A stretch of DNA of 64,000 bases from Thiobacillus denitrificans DSM 12475 (lineage in GTDB: Bacteria > Pseudomonadota > Gammaproteobacteria > Burkholderiales > Thiobacillaceae). Location: contig NZ_AQWL01000001.1 in the NCBI RefSeq assembly GCF_000376425.1, forward strand, positions 52,347 to 116,346. The letters are read 5' to 3'. A program made the position numbers and the translations under genes. Shown here piece after piece: positions 41,890-51,775 of this stretch (positions within the stretch are counted from its first letter, which is position 1; each line of letters starts with the position of its first letter). The notes beneath the pieces are model-generated. The model was not told the origin of the DNA, made no database searches, and worked only from the letters and a program-made list of their open reading frames with translations.

Positions 41890-43620
41890 TCAGTGTCCCA
41901 ACAATCCGGTCAAAAATTCCGTGGCGCCGGCAAGCGCGATTTGTTGCGCTTCGCCGCTCTGACCCGGCGCGGCGAAGCGCGGCTGGTATTCGACGATGCC
42001 GTCCTTCAGTCCGCGCTCGCCCACGGTGACGCGATGCGGAATGCCGATCAGCTCGGCGTCGGCGAACATCACGCCGGGGCGCTCGTCGCGGTCGTCCAGC
42101 AGCACCTCGAAGCCAGCGGCGGTCAACTCAGCATACAACGACTCGGCGGCGGTTTTAACCATCTCGCTCTTGCCGTAGCCGATCGCCACGATCACCAGCA
42201 AGAACGGTGCCATGGATTTCGGCCAGATGATGCCGCGGTCGTCGTGGTACTGCTCGATGGCCGACGCCACGATGCGCGACACGCCGATGCCATAGCAGCC
42301 CATTTCCATGGCCTGCGCCTTGCCCGCCTCATCCAGGTAGGTGGCGTTCATCGCCTGCGAATACTTGCTGCCAAGCTGGAACACATGGCCGACCTCGATG
42401 CCGCGACACAGTTGCAGTACGCCTCTGCCATCGGGGCTGGGGTCGCCGGTGACGACATTGCGTATATCGGCCACGTTGTCCGGTTCCTGCAGGTCGCGGC
42501 CGAAATTAACCCCGGCCAGATGGAATTTCGGCTTGTTCGCGCCGCAGACGAAATCGCTCATCGCCGCGACCGTGCGGTCGGCGATGACCTTGATCCGGCT
42601 GCGGTCGATCCCGACCGGCCCCAGAAAACCGGGCGGGCAGTCGAAGACCGCGCGAATTTCAGCCTCGTTCGCCAGGCGGAAATCCGCGAAGCCTTCCAGC
42701 TTGCCGAGTTTGACTTCGTTCAGCATGTGGTCGCCGCGCAGCAGCAGGACGATCATCCGCTCGCCGGCCATGACGGCGATGAGCTTCACGGTACGGGCGA
42801 GCGGAATGTCGAGCAGGGCGGCGACGTCCTCGCAGGTGGTCTGTTTCGGCGTGTCGACTTCGCGCATCGTTTCCTGCGGCGCGGCGTGCGCTGCCGCAGG
42901 GGCAAGCGCTTCGGCCAGTTCGACGTTGGCGGCGTAATCGGAATCGGGGCAATACGCGATCAGGTCCTCGCCGGAATCGGCCAGCACGTGGAATTCGTGC
43001 GAGGCCGAGCCGCCGATGGCGCCGGTGTCGGCAGTCACCGCGCGGAAGGTCAGCCCCAGCCGGTTGAAAATCCGCGTGTAGGCGTCGTACATCACCTGGT
43101 AGGTTTCGGCGAGGCTGTCGCGCCCGGCGTGGAAGGAATAGGCGTCCTTCATCAGGAATTCGCGCGCGCGCATGACGCCGAAGCGCGGCCGGATCTCGTC
43201 GCGGAACTTCATCTGGATCTGGTAGAAGTTCAGCGGAAGCTGGCGATAGCTCTTGATTTCGCGGCGCGCGACGTCGGTGATGACTTCCTCGTGGGTGGGG
43301 CCGAAGCAGAAATCGCGCTGATGGCGGTCCTTGATCTTCAACATCTGCGGGCCGAACACCGCCCAGCGCCCGGTTTCCTCCCACAGCTCGGCGGGCTGCA
43401 CCGCCGGCATCAGCAGTTCGATCGCGCCGGCGCGGTTCATTTCCTCGCGCACCACCGCCTCGACCCGGCGCAGCACCCGCAGGCCGAGCGGCATCCAGGT
43501 ATACAGGCCCGAGCCCAGACGCTTGATGAGGCCGGCGCGCAGCATCAGCTTGTGGCTGACAAGCTCGGCCTCGGACGGAGCTTCCTTGGTGGTGGAAATG
43601 AAGAACTGGCTGGCGCGCAT
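41890..43620 (-). CDS. proS: Prolyl-tRNA synthetase
   Basis: A 576-residue class IIa synthetase of the bacterial (ProS type 1) form, with an editing insertion. Motif 2 is around [26 protein letters not shown] (first residues near 138) and motif 3 is in [15 protein letters not shown]. The editing domain lies between about residues 225 and 400. Length matches the family. The start is ATG 43620, divergent from the spermidine-synthase-like gene. Confidence 0.97.
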   Translation of the reverse strand: MRASQFFISTTKEAPSEAELVSHKLMLRAGLIKRLGSGLYTWMPLGLRVLRRVEAVVREEMNRAGAIELLMPAVQPAELWEETGRWAVFGPQMLKIKDRHQRDFCFGPTHEEVITDVARREIKSYRQLPLNFYQIQMKFRDEIRPRFGVMRAREFLMKDAYSFHAGRDSLAETYQVMYDAYTRIFNRLGLTFRAVTADTGAIGGSASHEFHVLADSGEDLIAYCPDSDYAANVELAEALAPAAAHAAPQETMREVDTPKQTTCEDVAALLDIPLARTVKLIAVMAGERMIVLLLRGDHMLNEVKLGKLEGFADFRLANEAEIRAVFDCPPGFLGPVGIDRSRIKVIADRTVAAMSDFVCGANKPKFHLAGVNFGRDLQEPDNVADIRNVVTGDPSPDGRGVLQLCRGIEVGHVFQLGSKYSQAMNATYLDEAGKAQAMEMGCYGIGVSRIVASAIEQYHDDRGIIWPKSMAPFLLVIVAIGYGKSEMVKTAAESLYAELTAAGFEVLLDDRDERPGVMFADAELIGIPHRVTVGERGLKDGIVEYQPRFAAPGQSGEAQQIALAGATEFLTGLLGH

Positions 43621-43702
43621 GCTGAGGCAATCAAAACGAAAAGCGGCATTTTAGCGTGCGGACGTGTAATCTTTCGCGCTCGGTTTTTGCGATGGGGTGG
43701 CA

Positions 43703-44473
43703 ATGCGCTTGAGGTTTGGGAAACGGCGGGCGGACGACGGCGGGCTGGAAGTGACCGAGGAGCGCGGCATGCGCACGCTGCACCTGGGCAGCCGCGCGAT
43801 CCAGAGCGCGATGCGGGTGAGCCGGCCGTGGGATCTGGAACTGGCTTACACCCGCGCGATGATGGGCTTTCTGCTGTTCAACCCGATGCCGCAGGAGGTG
43901 CTGATGATCGGCCTCGGCGGCGGCTCGCTCGCCAAGTTCATCCGCAGGCAGCGGCCGCAGACGCACATCACCGCGGTGGAGATCGATCCGCGGGTGATTG
44001 CCGCTGCGCGCACGCATTTCGAGCTGCCGCCGGATGACGAGGCGCTCACCGTGGTCGAGGCCGATGGCGCGCTGTATGTGCGCCAGCATCCCGCCTGCGC
44101 CGACGTTGTCCTGCTCGACGGCTTCGACGCCGGCAATCAGGTGGAGGCGTTGGCGACCCAGACGTTTTACGCGGCCTGCCGCCGCGCGCTCAGGCCGGGT
44201 GGCGTGCTGGTGGTCAATCTATGGGGGCGCGACAAGGCGTTTCCCGAGTATCTGGCGCGCCTTGCGCGCGCGTTCGACGGCGAAGTCGGCTGGATTTCGG
44301 TGCAGTACAAAACCAACGTGATTGTTTTTGCCTTTAACGAGCCAGGCGCATTGGTGCGGCTTGATGCGGCGCGGCCCGGGTTGGCAGAGTTGTCGAAACG
44401 CTGGGGGCTGGATCTGCGCGGCTTCGCGCGGGATTTTCAGTGGCTCGAAGGGGTGGCGCCGCTGCTGGATTGA
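43703..44473 (+). CDS. Spermine/spermidine synthase-like methyltransferase-fold protein
   Basis: A 256-residue protein with the SpeE-type fold: MIGLGGGSLAKFI (nucleotide-binding loop, about residues 69-81), VEIDPRVIAAA, VVEADG and DVVLLDGFDAGNQ (gatekeeper Asp). It lacks the N-terminal beta-domain of classical SpeE and may not act on putrescine. ATG 43703 is used; GTG 43697 is in frame. Its last 37 bases overlap the convergent WD40 gene. Confidence 0.85.
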   Translation: MRLRFGKRRADDGGLEVTEERGMRTLHLGSRAIQSAMRVSRPWDLELAYTRAMMGFLLFNPMPQEVLMIGLGGGSLAKFIRRQRPQTHITAVEIDPRVIAAARTHFELPPDDEALTVVEADGALYVRQHPACADVVLLDGFDAGNQVEALATQTFYAACRRALRPGGVLVVNLWGRDKAFPEYLARLARAFDGEVGWISVQYKTNVIVFAFNEPGALVRLDAARPGLAELSKRWGLDLRGFARDFQWLEGVAPLLD

Positions 44474-45441
44474 GCGCGGGGGCGTCCCGCGCTGCCAGGA
44501 CCGGTCTGGCCGGATTGAAACGACGCAGCACGATATAAGCGTACGCTTTCGTCGTCCGAGCCGGACGCCATCATGTTGCCGTCCGGGCTGAAGCGTATCA
44601 TCGCACCGCACAGATCGTGAGCCTGATAGCGCTGGACGACCTTGAAGTCGGTGGTGTCGAGGACGCGGATTGCGGAGTCGGTGTGGCGTCCCAGCGTCGC
44701 CAGGTAGCGGCCGTCCGGACTGAATGCGACCGAAGTCAGCAGGCCGTTATGCTCGGTCGGGATGGAACGTGCGGCACCGCTCGCGACATCCCATAGGCTC
44801 AGGCGGAACCAGTTGCCCGCGGCCAGCATGCGGCCGTCCGGACTGAATTGCAGATCGTGCGGCGTGTGCCGTGCCGGTAGAGTCCGGCGTGCCCTGAACT
44901 CCGTGTCCATCAGCACAATGGCGCGATCGAGGCCGACGGCGAGCCGGTTTCCGCTTGCGCTCAAGGCCACCACTTTATCCTCCACGGCAATTTCGCGCAG
45001 GGCTTGCAGCGTGTCCGCCGACCAGACGCGTAGCCGCCGGTCGCGATGGGCGCTGACCACCCGGCCCTGGAACAGCGCCAGTGCAATCACGTCGGCGCGT
45101 ACGCTCTGTGCCTTGATCCGGCTGCCATGCCACAGGATCAGACGGCCGTCCTCGCCGCCGCTGACGAAATCGCCCGAGGCCAGTGGCAGGATCGCCCGCA
45201 CGGCGCCACGGTGCGCGTGGGCCTCGCCAAGCTGACGTTGCGTTGCCGTGTCCCATATCCGCAGTTCGCCCCGGAAGCCCCCGCTGATCAAGCGCAGCCC
45301 ATCAGACGTATAGGCGAGCGCGGTGGTGCCGAATTCATGGATTCCTGCCAGTACCCGATCCGGCGGCGGGGCAGTCATCAAGTTGGAGCACCCAGCGGAA
45401 AGAACAATCAAAACAATGCTTAACAGCAGTTTATCGGCCAT
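44437..45441 (-). CDS. WD40-repeat lipoprotein
   Basis: A 334-residue lipoprotein with lipobox LSAGC about residues 14-18, then seven WD-like repeats (GELRIWDTA, GRLILWHGS, RRLRVWSAD, FRLSLWDVA, AIRVLDTTD, SVRLYRAA and one degenerate), predicting a beta-propeller. The C-terminal tail is Ser/Gly-rich. It likely acts as a protein-binding scaffold in the periplasm. The start is ATG 45441; the frame is open to 45495. It is divergent from rppH and overlaps the gene at its 3' end. Confidence 0.85.
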   Translation of the reverse strand: MADKLLLSIVLIVLSAGCSNLMTAPPPDRVLAGIHEFGTTALAYTSDGLRLISGGFRGELRIWDTATQRQLGEAHAHRGAVRAILPLASGDFVSGGEDGRLILWHGSRIKAQSVRADVIALALFQGRVVSAHRDRRLRVWSADTLQALREIAVEDKVVALSASGNRLAVGLDRAIVLMDTEFRARRTLPARHTPHDLQFSPDGRMLAAGNWFRLSLWDVASGAARSIPTEHNGLLTSVAFSPDGRYLATLGRHTDSAIRVLDTTDFKVVQRYQAHDLCGAMIRFSPDGNMMASGSDDESVRLYRAASFQSGQTGPGSAGRPRAQSSSGATPSSH

Positions 45442-45509
45442 GGCGGGTTTGCAATTTCCGACGGGTGTGAAAGAATGCAAGTAATCGAATTTCACAGATG
45501 GTGGCGGCC

Positions 45510-46061
45510 ATGATCGACCGAGAAGGGTACCGCCCGAACGTAGGCATTGTATTGTGCAATGCGCACAACCAGGTTTTCTGGGGCAAGCGCGTCAATCAGC
45601 ACGCCTGGCAGTTTCCCCAGGGCGGCATCAATGCAGGGGAAACGCCGGAACAGGCCATGTTCCGGGAACTTGAAGAAGAAGTGGGATTGCAGGCCGAGCA
45701 TGTGCGTATTCTGGGGCGTACGCGCGAGTGGCTGCGTTACGACGTGCCCGCCCATTGGACCCGCCGTGACAACCGTGGCCTCTACCGCGGCCAGAAGCAG
45801 ATCTGGTTTTTACTGCGGCTGACCGGGCGCGATTGCGACGTTTCCTTGCGTGCCAGCGATCACCCCGAATTCGATGCCTGGCGCTGGAACGAGTACTGGG
45901 TGCCGATGGATGCGGTGGTCGACTTCAAGCGCGAGGTCTACCGTCTGGCGCTCGAGGAGCTCGAACGCTATCTGCACAAGGACGTACGCTATTTACGACA
46001 ACGTGCGCGCCGTCTGTGCGACCGGCGTGACGTGGTGCTGGATCTACAGTTGAAGCCCTGA
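45510..46061 (+). CDS. rppH: RNA pyrophosphohydrolase RppH
   Basis: A 183-residue Nudix hydrolase that removes pyrophosphate from mRNA 5' ends and so starts decay. The Nudix box [20 protein letters not shown] begins at about residue 38 and continues VGL. The N-terminal [12 protein letters not shown] is characteristic of RppH, and QKQIWFLL is conserved. ATG 45510 is preferred over an upstream GTG at 45498. Confidence 0.95.
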   Translation: MIDREGYRPNVGIVLCNAHNQVFWGKRVNQHAWQFPQGGINAGETPEQAMFRELEEEVGLQAEHVRILGRTREWLRYDVPAHWTRRDNRGLYRGQKQIWFLLRLTGRDCDVSLRASDHPEFDAWRWNEYWVPMDAVVDFKREVYRLALEELERYLHKDVRYLRQRARRLCDRRDVVLDLQLKP

Positions 46062-46083
46062 AGTTCGAGGCACTGGAGACAGG

Positions 46084-46443
46084 ATGAAGATGCGGATCCA
46101 TGCCCCAACCACGCTGACGACTGCTTCCTGGCCCGCTCCGGGGGTGCCCTTGTGGCAGATCGCGCCTACGCGCGATACCAGCGGGAAGCGGTTGACCGAC
46201 TTCATGATGCTGATCCCGCGTTTGCGCAGCCGGCCGCTGGTCGAGATCGAACGTGCCTCGCGCGATATTCAGACCGTACTGGCGCTGCACCAGGATGTGG
46301 TGTTCGCCGATCTCAACCTGAAACTGAACCTGCTATGGGTCTCGCTGCGCCCGCGGCAGGGGGCGATCAGCGAACTGGTGGCGGCAATCCGGCTGCGCGT
46401 GCCCGAGGCCGTGCTGGTGGCGCATTACGCCGAATTCCGATAG
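46084..46443 (+). CDS. Conserved-looking small protein of unknown function
   Basis: A 119-residue soluble protein with a good ribosome binding site before ATG 46084. The N-terminal 30 residues are proline-rich. The rest alternates strand- and helix-like segments (RPLVEIERASRDIQTVLALH, then VVFADLNLKLNLLWVSLRP, then VPEAVLVAHYAEF), suggesting a small alpha/beta sandwich of ferredoxin type. It lies 22 bases after rppH and probably shares its transcript. I do not recognise the family. Confidence 0.7.
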   Translation: MKMRIHAPTTLTTASWPAPGVPLWQIAPTRDTSGKRLTDFMMLIPRLRSRPLVEIERASRDIQTVLALHQDVVFADLNLKLNLLWVSLRPRQGAISELVAAIRLRVPEAVLVAHYAEFR

Positions 46444-46582
46444 CCGCCTTGCCGTGTCGATCAGACGAACCCGGGCCGTCGGAGGCGCCGCATGAGCCAA
46501 AAAGCACAGCGGGGCACTATGCCAGTGACGGCTCAAAGTCCCTGTAAACGGCAGGGAATCCCGCGTCTTTTCTGTGTTTCCT

Positions 46583-46612
46583 TTTACCCAAAGCAGCGGA
46601 ATTCGTTAAAAT
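46583..46612 (+). promoter_or_regulatory. Promoter of apbC
   Basis: TTTACC (46583-46588; 4/6) and TAAAAT (46607-46612; 5/6) with an 18-base spacer lie 33 bases before the apbC start. The 200-bp gap after the unknown gene has no other signal. Confidence 0.5.
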
Positions 46613-46644
46613 GAGCGATTGCTAATTAACCTGCTGGAGCAAAC

Positions 46645-47733
46645 ATGGCCGTTTCTGAACTTCAGGTGCAAACCGCACTGAAAGAGTTGGTCGATCCCAA
46701 CACCCACAAAGATTACGTTTCGACCAAATCTGCCCGCAACATCAAGATCGACGGCGGCGCCGTTTCGGTCGATATCCTGCTGGGCTACCCGGCGCAGAGC
46801 CAGCTGGTCGTCATCAAGCAGCAGGTCGAAGACACGCTCAAGGCCCTTCCTGGCGTGACTGCCGCCACCGCCAACGTCAGCTTCAAGATCGTTTCGCATA
46901 GCGTGCAGCGCGGCGTCAAGCTGATCCCCAACGTCAAGAACATCATCGCCGTGGCTTCCGGCAAGGGCGGTGTCGGCAAATCCACCACCGCCGTCAACCT
47001 GGCGCTGGCACTCGCCGCCGAAGGCGCTCGCGTCGGCATGCTCGATGCCGACATCTACGGCCCGTCGCAGCCGACCATGCTCGGCATCACCGACAAACCC
47101 GAATCGACTGACGGCAAGAATCTTGAGCCGCTCGTCGGTCATGGCATCCAGGCAATGTCGATCGGTTTCCTGATCGACGTCGAAACGCCCATGGTGTGGC
47201 GTGGCCCGATGGTGACCCAGGCACTGGAGCAGCTGCTCAACAACACCAACTGGAAAGAACTCGACTATCTGGTGGTCGACCTGCCGCCCGGCACCGGCGA
47301 CATCCAGCTGACACTCGCCCAGCGCGTGCCGGTGACCGGCGCTGTGATCGTCACCACGCCGCAGGACATTGCCTTGATCGACGCGCGCAAGGGCCTGAAG
47401 ATGTTCGAGAAGGTGGGCATCCCCATCATCGGCGTGGTCGAGAACATGAGCCTGCACATCTGCTCGAAATGCGGCCACGAGGAGCGCATCTTCGGCGAAG
47501 GCGGCGGCGAGCGCATGTGCAAGGACTACAGCGTCGAATTCCTCGGTGCGCTGCCGCTCGACGGCAGCATCCGTGCCGACACCGATTCCGGCAAACCGTC
47601 GGTCGTGTCGGATCCGAATGGCCGTGTGGCCGATATCTACAAGCAGATTGCGCGACGCGTTGCTGTTAAGATTGGAGAAACCGGGGTGGATCATTCTGCC
47701 AAGTTCCCCAATATCGTCATTTCCAATACCTGA
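46645..47733 (+). CDS. apbC: Iron-sulfur cluster carrier protein ApbC/Mrp
   Basis: A 362-residue P-loop ATPase that carries and transfers Fe-S clusters. An N-terminal DUF59-like domain (residues 1-80) precedes the deviant Walker [11 protein letters not shown] starting at G106. The [13 protein letters not shown] switch region follows, then the cluster-binding C273-x-x-C276 in CSKCGHEE. Length is normal. Its stop shares a base with the dcd start. Confidence 0.96.
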   Translation: MAVSELQVQTALKELVDPNTHKDYVSTKSARNIKIDGGAVSVDILLGYPAQSQLVVIKQQVEDTLKALPGVTAATANVSFKIVSHSVQRGVKLIPNVKNIIAVASGKGGVGKSTTAVNLALALAAEGARVGMLDADIYGPSQPTMLGITDKPESTDGKNLEPLVGHGIQAMSIGFLIDVETPMVWRGPMVTQALEQLLNNTNWKELDYLVVDLPPGTGDIQLTLAQRVPVTGAVIVTTPQDIALIDARKGLKMFEKVGIPIIGVVENMSLHICSKCGHEERIFGEGGGERMCKDYSVEFLGALPLDGSIRADTDSGKPSVVSDPNGRVADIYKQIARRVAVKIGETGVDHSAKFPNIVISNT

Positions 47734-48299
47734 TGAGCATCAAGTCCGACCGATGGATCCGCCGTATGGCGGCTGAGCATGGCATGATCGAACCGTTCGA
47801 GCCGGGGCAGATCAAACAGGCGGGAGGCCGGTCCATCGTGTCGTACGGCACGTCGAGCTACGGCTACGATGTGCGCTGTGCCAGCGAATTCAAGCTGTTC
47901 ACCGATATCAATACCACCATCGTCGATCCCAAGGCGTTCGATCCGAATTCCTTCGTCGAGGTGCAGGGCGATTCCTGCATCATTCCGCCGAACTCCTTTG
48001 CGCTCGCGCGCACGGTGGAATATTTCCGCATCCCGCGCAACGTGCTGACCATCTGTCTCGGCAAGAGCACCTACGCCCGCTGCGGCATCATCGTCAATGT
48101 CACGCCGCTGGAACCCGAGTGGGAGGGCCACGTGACGCTGGAGTTTTCCAATACCACGCCCTTGCCCGCCCGCATCTACGCCAACGAAGGCGTGGCGCAG
48201 ATGCTGTTCCTCGAATCCGACGAGGTGTGCGAAACCTCGTACCGCGACCGCGGTGGCAAATATCAGGGCCAGGTCGGCGTGACCCTGCCGAAAATTTAA
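47733..48299 (+). CDS. dcd: dCTP deaminase
   Basis: A 188-residue enzyme converting dCTP to dUTP for thymidylate synthesis. The family motifs are FAL(A)[32 protein letters not shown] (catalytic Glu region) and GVAQMLFLE. It begins inside the apbC stop (one-base overlap), so the two are cotranscribed. Confidence 0.96.
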   Translation: MSIKSDRWIRRMAAEHGMIEPFEPGQIKQAGGRSIVSYGTSSYGYDVRCASEFKLFTDINTTIVDPKAFDPNSFVEVQGDSCIIPPNSFALARTVEYFRIPRNVLTICLGKSTYARCGIIVNVTPLEPEWEGHVTLEFSNTTPLPARIYANEGVAQMLFLESDEVCETSYRDRGGKYQGQVGVTLPKI

Positions 48300-48300
48300 T

Positions 48301-48327
48301 CCCCGGGACACCGGGGATTCGTATAAT
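48301..48327 (+). promoter_or_regulatory. Hairpin and TATAAT box before the basic amino acid decarboxylase gene
   Basis: CCCCGG-GACA-CCGGGG (48301-48316) forms a stem right after the dcd stop without a T-run. A perfect -10 hexamer TATAAT lies at 48322-48327, 50 bases before the decarboxylase start. No good -35 is found at 16-18 bases, so an activator or an extended form may be needed. Confidence 0.35.
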
Positions 48328-48376
48328 CCGCTTCTTTTAATCCGCCCATTCCGACGGCTTCCCTCTGGAGCAGGCC

Positions 48377-50620
48377 ATGCGCTTTCGTTTTCCCGTTGTC
48401 ATCATTGACGAAGATTTCCGTTCCGAAAATGCATCGGGTCTGGGCATCCGCACGCTTGCCGAGGCTATTGAAAAAGAAGGCATGGAAGTGCTGGGCGTCA
48501 CCAATTACGGCGATCTGACTTCATTCGCCCAGCAACAGGCGCGTGCCTCGGCATTCGTGCTGTCGATCGATGACGAAGAACTCGCGGGTACTGCCGAGGA
48601 TGCGCAGACGGCGCTGCAAAAACTGCGCGCGTTTGTCGAGGAAGTGCGTTTCCGCAACGCCGAGATCCCGATTTTCCTGCATGGCGAGACGCGCACTGCG
48701 CGTCATATCCCGAACGACATTTTGCGTGAGCTCAACGGCTTCATCCACATGCTGGAAGACACGCCGGAATTCCTTGCGCGCTATATCCTGCGCGAGGCGC
48801 GAGCCTATCTCGATTCGCTGGTGCCGCCGTTCTTCCGCGCGTTGACCCATTACGCGGCGGACGGCTCATATTCCTGGCACTGTCCCGGCCACTCGGGCGG
48901 CGTGGCCTTCCTGAAGTCGCCGATCGGCCAGATGTTCCACCAGTTCTTCGGCGAGAATCTGCTGCGCGCCGACGTCTGCAATGCGGTAGACGAACTCGGG
49001 CAGCTGCTCGACCATACCGGCCCGGTTGCGGCGTCCGAGCGCAATGCCGCGCGGATTTTCAACTGCGATCACCTGTTCTTCGTCACCAACGGCACCTCGT
49101 CGTCCAACAAGATGGTGTGGCACGCCAACGTCGCCGCGGGCGACATCGTGGTGGTCGACCGCAACTGCCACAAGTCCATCCTGCACGCCATCATCATGTG
49201 CGGCGCGATCCCCATTTTCCTGACGCCGACGCGCAACCATTACGGCATCATCGGGCCGATTCCGATGGATGAGTTCCGTCCCGAAAACATCGCCAAGAAA
49301 ATCGCGGCGCACCCGTTTGCCAAGGATGCGAAGGGCGGGCCGCGCATTCTCACCATCACCCAGTCGACCTACGACGGCATCCTGTACAACGTCGACATGA
49401 TCAAGGAATTGCTCGGCGACACCATCGATACGCTGCACTTTGACGAAGCCTGGCTGCCGCACGCGACCTTCCATGACTTTTATCGGGGCATGCACGCAAT
49501 CGGCAAGGATCGCCCGCGCGCCAGGGATGCGCTGGTGTTTGCCACCCAGTCCACGCACAAGCTTCTGGCCGGTTTGAGCCAGGCCTCGCAGATCCTGGTG
49601 CAGGACGCCGAAACGCGGAAACTTGATTTCCACCGTTTCAACGAAGCCTATCTGATGCACATGTCGACCAGTCCGCAGTACGCGATCATCGCCTCGTGCG
49701 ATGTGGCGGCGGCGATGATGGAGCCGCCCGGCGGCACTGCACTGGTCGAGGAATCGATCAAGGAAGCGCTCGATTTCCGTCGCGCCATGCGCAAGGTCGA
49801 CGAGGAGTTCGGCGATTCGTGGTGGTTCACCGTGTGGGGGCCGGAAAAGCTCGCCGACGAGGGCATCGGCGAACGCGAAGACTGGATGCTGACGGCGAAC
49901 GACCGCTGGCACGAGTTCGGCAAGATCGCGCCTGGTTTCAACATGCTCGATCCGATCAAGGCCACCCTCATCACACCGGGGCTGGACATGGACGGCGCCT
50001 TTGCCAACTGGGGCATTCCGGCGGCGATCGTCACCAAATATCTGGCCGAGCACGGCGTCATCGTCGAGAAAACCGGGCTGTATTCCTTTTTCATCATGTT
50101 CACCATCGGCATCACCAAGGGCCGTTGGAACACGCTGGTGACCGCCTTGCAGCAGTTCAAGTCGGATTACGACGAGAACCAGCCGCTGTGGCGCGTGCTG
50201 CCCGAGTTCGTGGAGCAGCATCCACGTTATGAGAAGACCGGGCTGAAGGATCTGTGCGACCAGATTCACACCATCTACAAGGCCAACGACGTGGCGCGGC
50301 TGACCACCGAGATGTATCTGTCGGAGATGGCGCCGGCGATGAGACCGGCCGACGCGTTTGCCAGAATGGCGCACCGCGAGATCGAGCGCGTCGAGATCGA
50401 CCAGCTCGAAGGCCGCATTACCGCCATGCTGGTGACGCCGTATCCGCCGGGAATTCCCCTCCTGATTCCGGGCGAGCGCTTCAACGCCACCATCGTGCGT
50501 TATTTGCAGTTCACCCGCGAATTCAACGAGAAATTCCCCGGCTTCGAAACCGACGTGCACGGCCTGGTCAGCGACGTGGTCGACGGCAAGGCGCGCTATT
50601 ACGTCGATTGCGTGATCTGA
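48377..50620 (+). CDS. Arginine/lysine/ornithine decarboxylase (fold type I, PLP)
   Basis: A 747-residue decarboxylase. An N-terminal response-regulator-like wing domain (residues about 1-125) is followed by the PLP domain, with HFDEAWLPHA (PLP-ring Asp) and the Schiff-base K395 in QSTHKLLAGLSQ, then a C-terminal domain. FNEAYLMHMSTSPQYAIIAS resembles AdiA, so arginine is a likely substrate, but lysine or ornithine cannot be excluded. It functions in polyamine synthesis or acid response. Alone in its transcript, ended by the hairpin at 50673. Confidence 0.9.
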   Translation: MRFRFPVVIIDEDFRSENASGLGIRTLAEAIEKEGMEVLGVTNYGDLTSFAQQQARASAFVLSIDDEELAGTAEDAQTALQKLRAFVEEVRFRNAEIPIFLHGETRTARHIPNDILRELNGFIHMLEDTPEFLARYILREARAYLDSLVPPFFRALTHYAADGSYSWHCPGHSGGVAFLKSPIGQMFHQFFGENLLRADVCNAVDELGQLLDHTGPVAASERNAARIFNCDHLFFVTNGTSSSNKMVWHANVAAGDIVVVDRNCHKSILHAIIMCGAIPIFLTPTRNHYGIIGPIPMDEFRPENIAKKIAAHPFAKDAKGGPRILTITQSTYDGILYNVDMIKELLGDTIDTLHFDEAWLPHATFHDFYRGMHAIGKDRPRARDALVFATQSTHKLLAGLSQASQILVQDAETRKLDFHRFNEAYLMHMSTSPQYAIIASCDVAAAMMEPPGGTALVEESIKEALDFRRAMRKVDEEFGDSWWFTVWGPEKLADEGIGEREDWMLTANDRWHEFGKIAPGFNMLDPIKATLITPGLDMDGAFANWGIPAAIVTKYLAEHGVIVEKTGLYSFFIMFTIGITKGRWNTLVTALQQFKSDYDENQPLWRVLPEFVEQHPRYEKTGLKDLCDQIHTIYKANDVARLTTEMYLSEMAPAMRPADAFARMAHREIERVEIDQLEGRITAMLVTPYPPGIPLLIPGERFNATIVRYLQFTREFNEKFPGFETDVHGLVSDVVDGKARYYVDCVI

Positions 50621-50638
50621 CCCGGCGGCCTGGGCGGC

Positions 50639-50666
50639 TTGATTTGCCAGGCAAAAAGCGTATGAT
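50639..50666 (+). promoter_or_regulatory. Candidate promoter of the rpsF operon
   Basis: TTGATT (50639-50644; 4/6) and TATGAT (50661-50666; 5/6) are separated by 16 bases. Transcription would begin near 50673, at the base of the hairpin described next. Confidence 0.45.
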
Positions 50667-50672
50667 TTGCAG

Positions 50673-50699
50673 TCCCCGGTTTGCCGGGGATTGTTTTTT
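50673..50699 (+). terminator. Terminator between the decarboxylase gene and rpsF
   Basis: TCCCCGG (50673-50679) and CCGGGGA (50684-50690) pair around TTTG, followed by TTGTTTTTTG. It is a classical intrinsic terminator for the upstream gene. Because it may lie just inside the rpsF transcript, attenuation is possible. Confidence 0.75.
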
Positions 50700-50737
50700 G
50701 ACCCGGGCTGTTTTAAACCCTGGCCATTTTTAACCTT

Positions 50738-50762
50738 GCTCCACCGCACCGCAGCGGGGGGC
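50738..50762 (+). promoter_or_regulatory. Possible S6:S18 leader motif of rpsF
   Basis: The leader folds as an outer stem (50738-50742 with 50758-50762) and an inner CCGC/GCGG stem (50744-50747 with 50754-50757) with loop ACCGCA. An S6:S18-binding RNA with a conserved CCG in an exposed position is known upstream of rpsF in many bacteria. The match here is by shape and CCG only. Confidence 0.3.
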
Positions 50763-50780
50763 TGAACCGAAAGGAACACG

Positions 50781-51179
50781 ATGCGGCATTATGAAATCGT
50801 ATTTATCGTCCATCCCGATCAGAGCGAGCAGGTGCCCGCCATGATCGAACGCTACAAGAGCAACATCACCACGCGCGGCGGCGGCGTCCACCGCCTGGAA
50901 GACTGGGGCCGCCGGCAGATGGCCTACCCGATCCAGAAAGTCCACAAGGCCCATTACGTGCTGATGAACATCGAGTGCGACCAGGAAACCCTGGAGGAAC
51001 TCGAGCACGGCTTCAAGTTCAACGACGCCGTGCTGCGCCATCTGACCATCAAGCGCGACGCCGCGGTGACCACGGCGTCGCCGATGATGAAGGAAGAAAA
51101 ATCGCGCGACATGCTGGACAGCGCCAAAGCCGAAGGTGCCAAGCCGGAAGCAGCAGCCGAGCAGCCCGCCGCAGCCTGA
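50781..51179 (+). CDS. rpsF: 30S ribosomal protein S6
   Basis: A 132-residue small-subunit protein that binds 16S rRNA with S18. It begins [18 protein letters not shown] as in proteobacterial S6, with [19 protein letters not shown] and [10 protein letters not shown] polar C-terminal tail rich in Lys, Glu and Ala (about 95-132) is typical of longer forms. A GGAA ribosome binding site precedes ATG 50781. First gene of rpsF-priB-rpsR-rplI. Confidence 0.98.
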   Translation: MRHYEIVFIVHPDQSEQVPAMIERYKSNITTRGGGVHRLEDWGRRQMAYPIQKVHKAHYVLMNIECDQETLEELEHGFKFNDAVLRHLTIKRDAAVTTASPMMKEEKSRDMLDSAKAEGAKPEAAAEQPAAA

Positions 51180-51183
51180 GCGA

Positions 51184-51474
51184 GTGAATCGGCTGGTCAT
51201 CAGCGGAGCCCTCATCCAGGTCGATCCTGTGCGTTACAGCCCGGCTGGCGTGCCGATTGCCGAAGCCGTGGTGTTGCACCGCAGCAGTCAGACCGTGGCG
51301 GCGCAAGCCCGACAGGTGGAATGCGAGTTGACGGTGCAGGCGAGCGCATCGCTTGCCGGCCAACTGGCGCAACTGGCCACCGGCACGCAGGTGAAGCTGG
51401 AAGGCGCGTTGAACCGACGCAGCGTGAACAGCCGACAACTGATCCTGATATTGAATCGAATCGAAAAGGAATAA
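51184..51474 (+). CDS. priB: Primosomal replication protein N (PriB)
   Basis: A 96-residue OB-fold single-strand DNA-binding protein of the replication restart primosome. It begins NRLVISGALIQVDPVRYSPAG and shows CELTVQA and GALNRRSVNSRQLILIL near the end. The start is GTG 51184, four bases after rpsF; the longer frame from 51136 overlaps rpsF. Its place between rpsF and rpsR is typical of beta- and gammaproteobacteria. Confidence 0.94.
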   Translation: MNRLVISGALIQVDPVRYSPAGVPIAEAVVLHRSSQTVAAQARQVECELTVQASASLAGQLAQLATGTQVKLEGALNRRSVNSRQLILILNRIEKE

Positions 51475-51477
51475 ATC

Positions 51478-51765
51478 ATGGCACGTCCCATGGGTGGAAA
51501 ATCCGGCGGCAAGTTCGCCAACAAGCGCCGCGACAGCGGCAATCGCGGTCTCTTCAAGCGTCGCAAATTCTGCCGCTTCACCGCCGAGAAAGTGGTCGAA
51601 GTCGATTACAAGGACATCGACGTGCTGAAGGAATTCATCGCCGAGAACGGCCGCATCATCCCGGCCCGCATCACCGGCACCAAGGCGCACTACCAGCGCC
51701 AGCTGGGCACCGCGATCAAGCGTGCGCGCTTCCTGGCGCTCATGCCTTACACCGACCTGCATTGA
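51478..51765 (+). CDS. rpsR: 30S ribosomal protein S18
   Basis: A 95-residue protein partnering with S6 on the 30S platform. It has a basic, Gly-rich N-terminal extension ([17 protein letters not shown]) and then the conserved core [37 protein letters not shown] and [19 protein letters not shown]. No zinc-binding Cys cluster is present. It follows priB by three bases. Confidence 0.98.
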   Translation: MARPMGGKSGGKFANKRRDSGNRGLFKRRKFCRFTAEKVVEVDYKDIDVLKEFIAENGRIIPARITGTKAHYQRQLGTAIKRARFLALMPYTDLH

Positions 51766-51775
51766 GGAGACGGCC

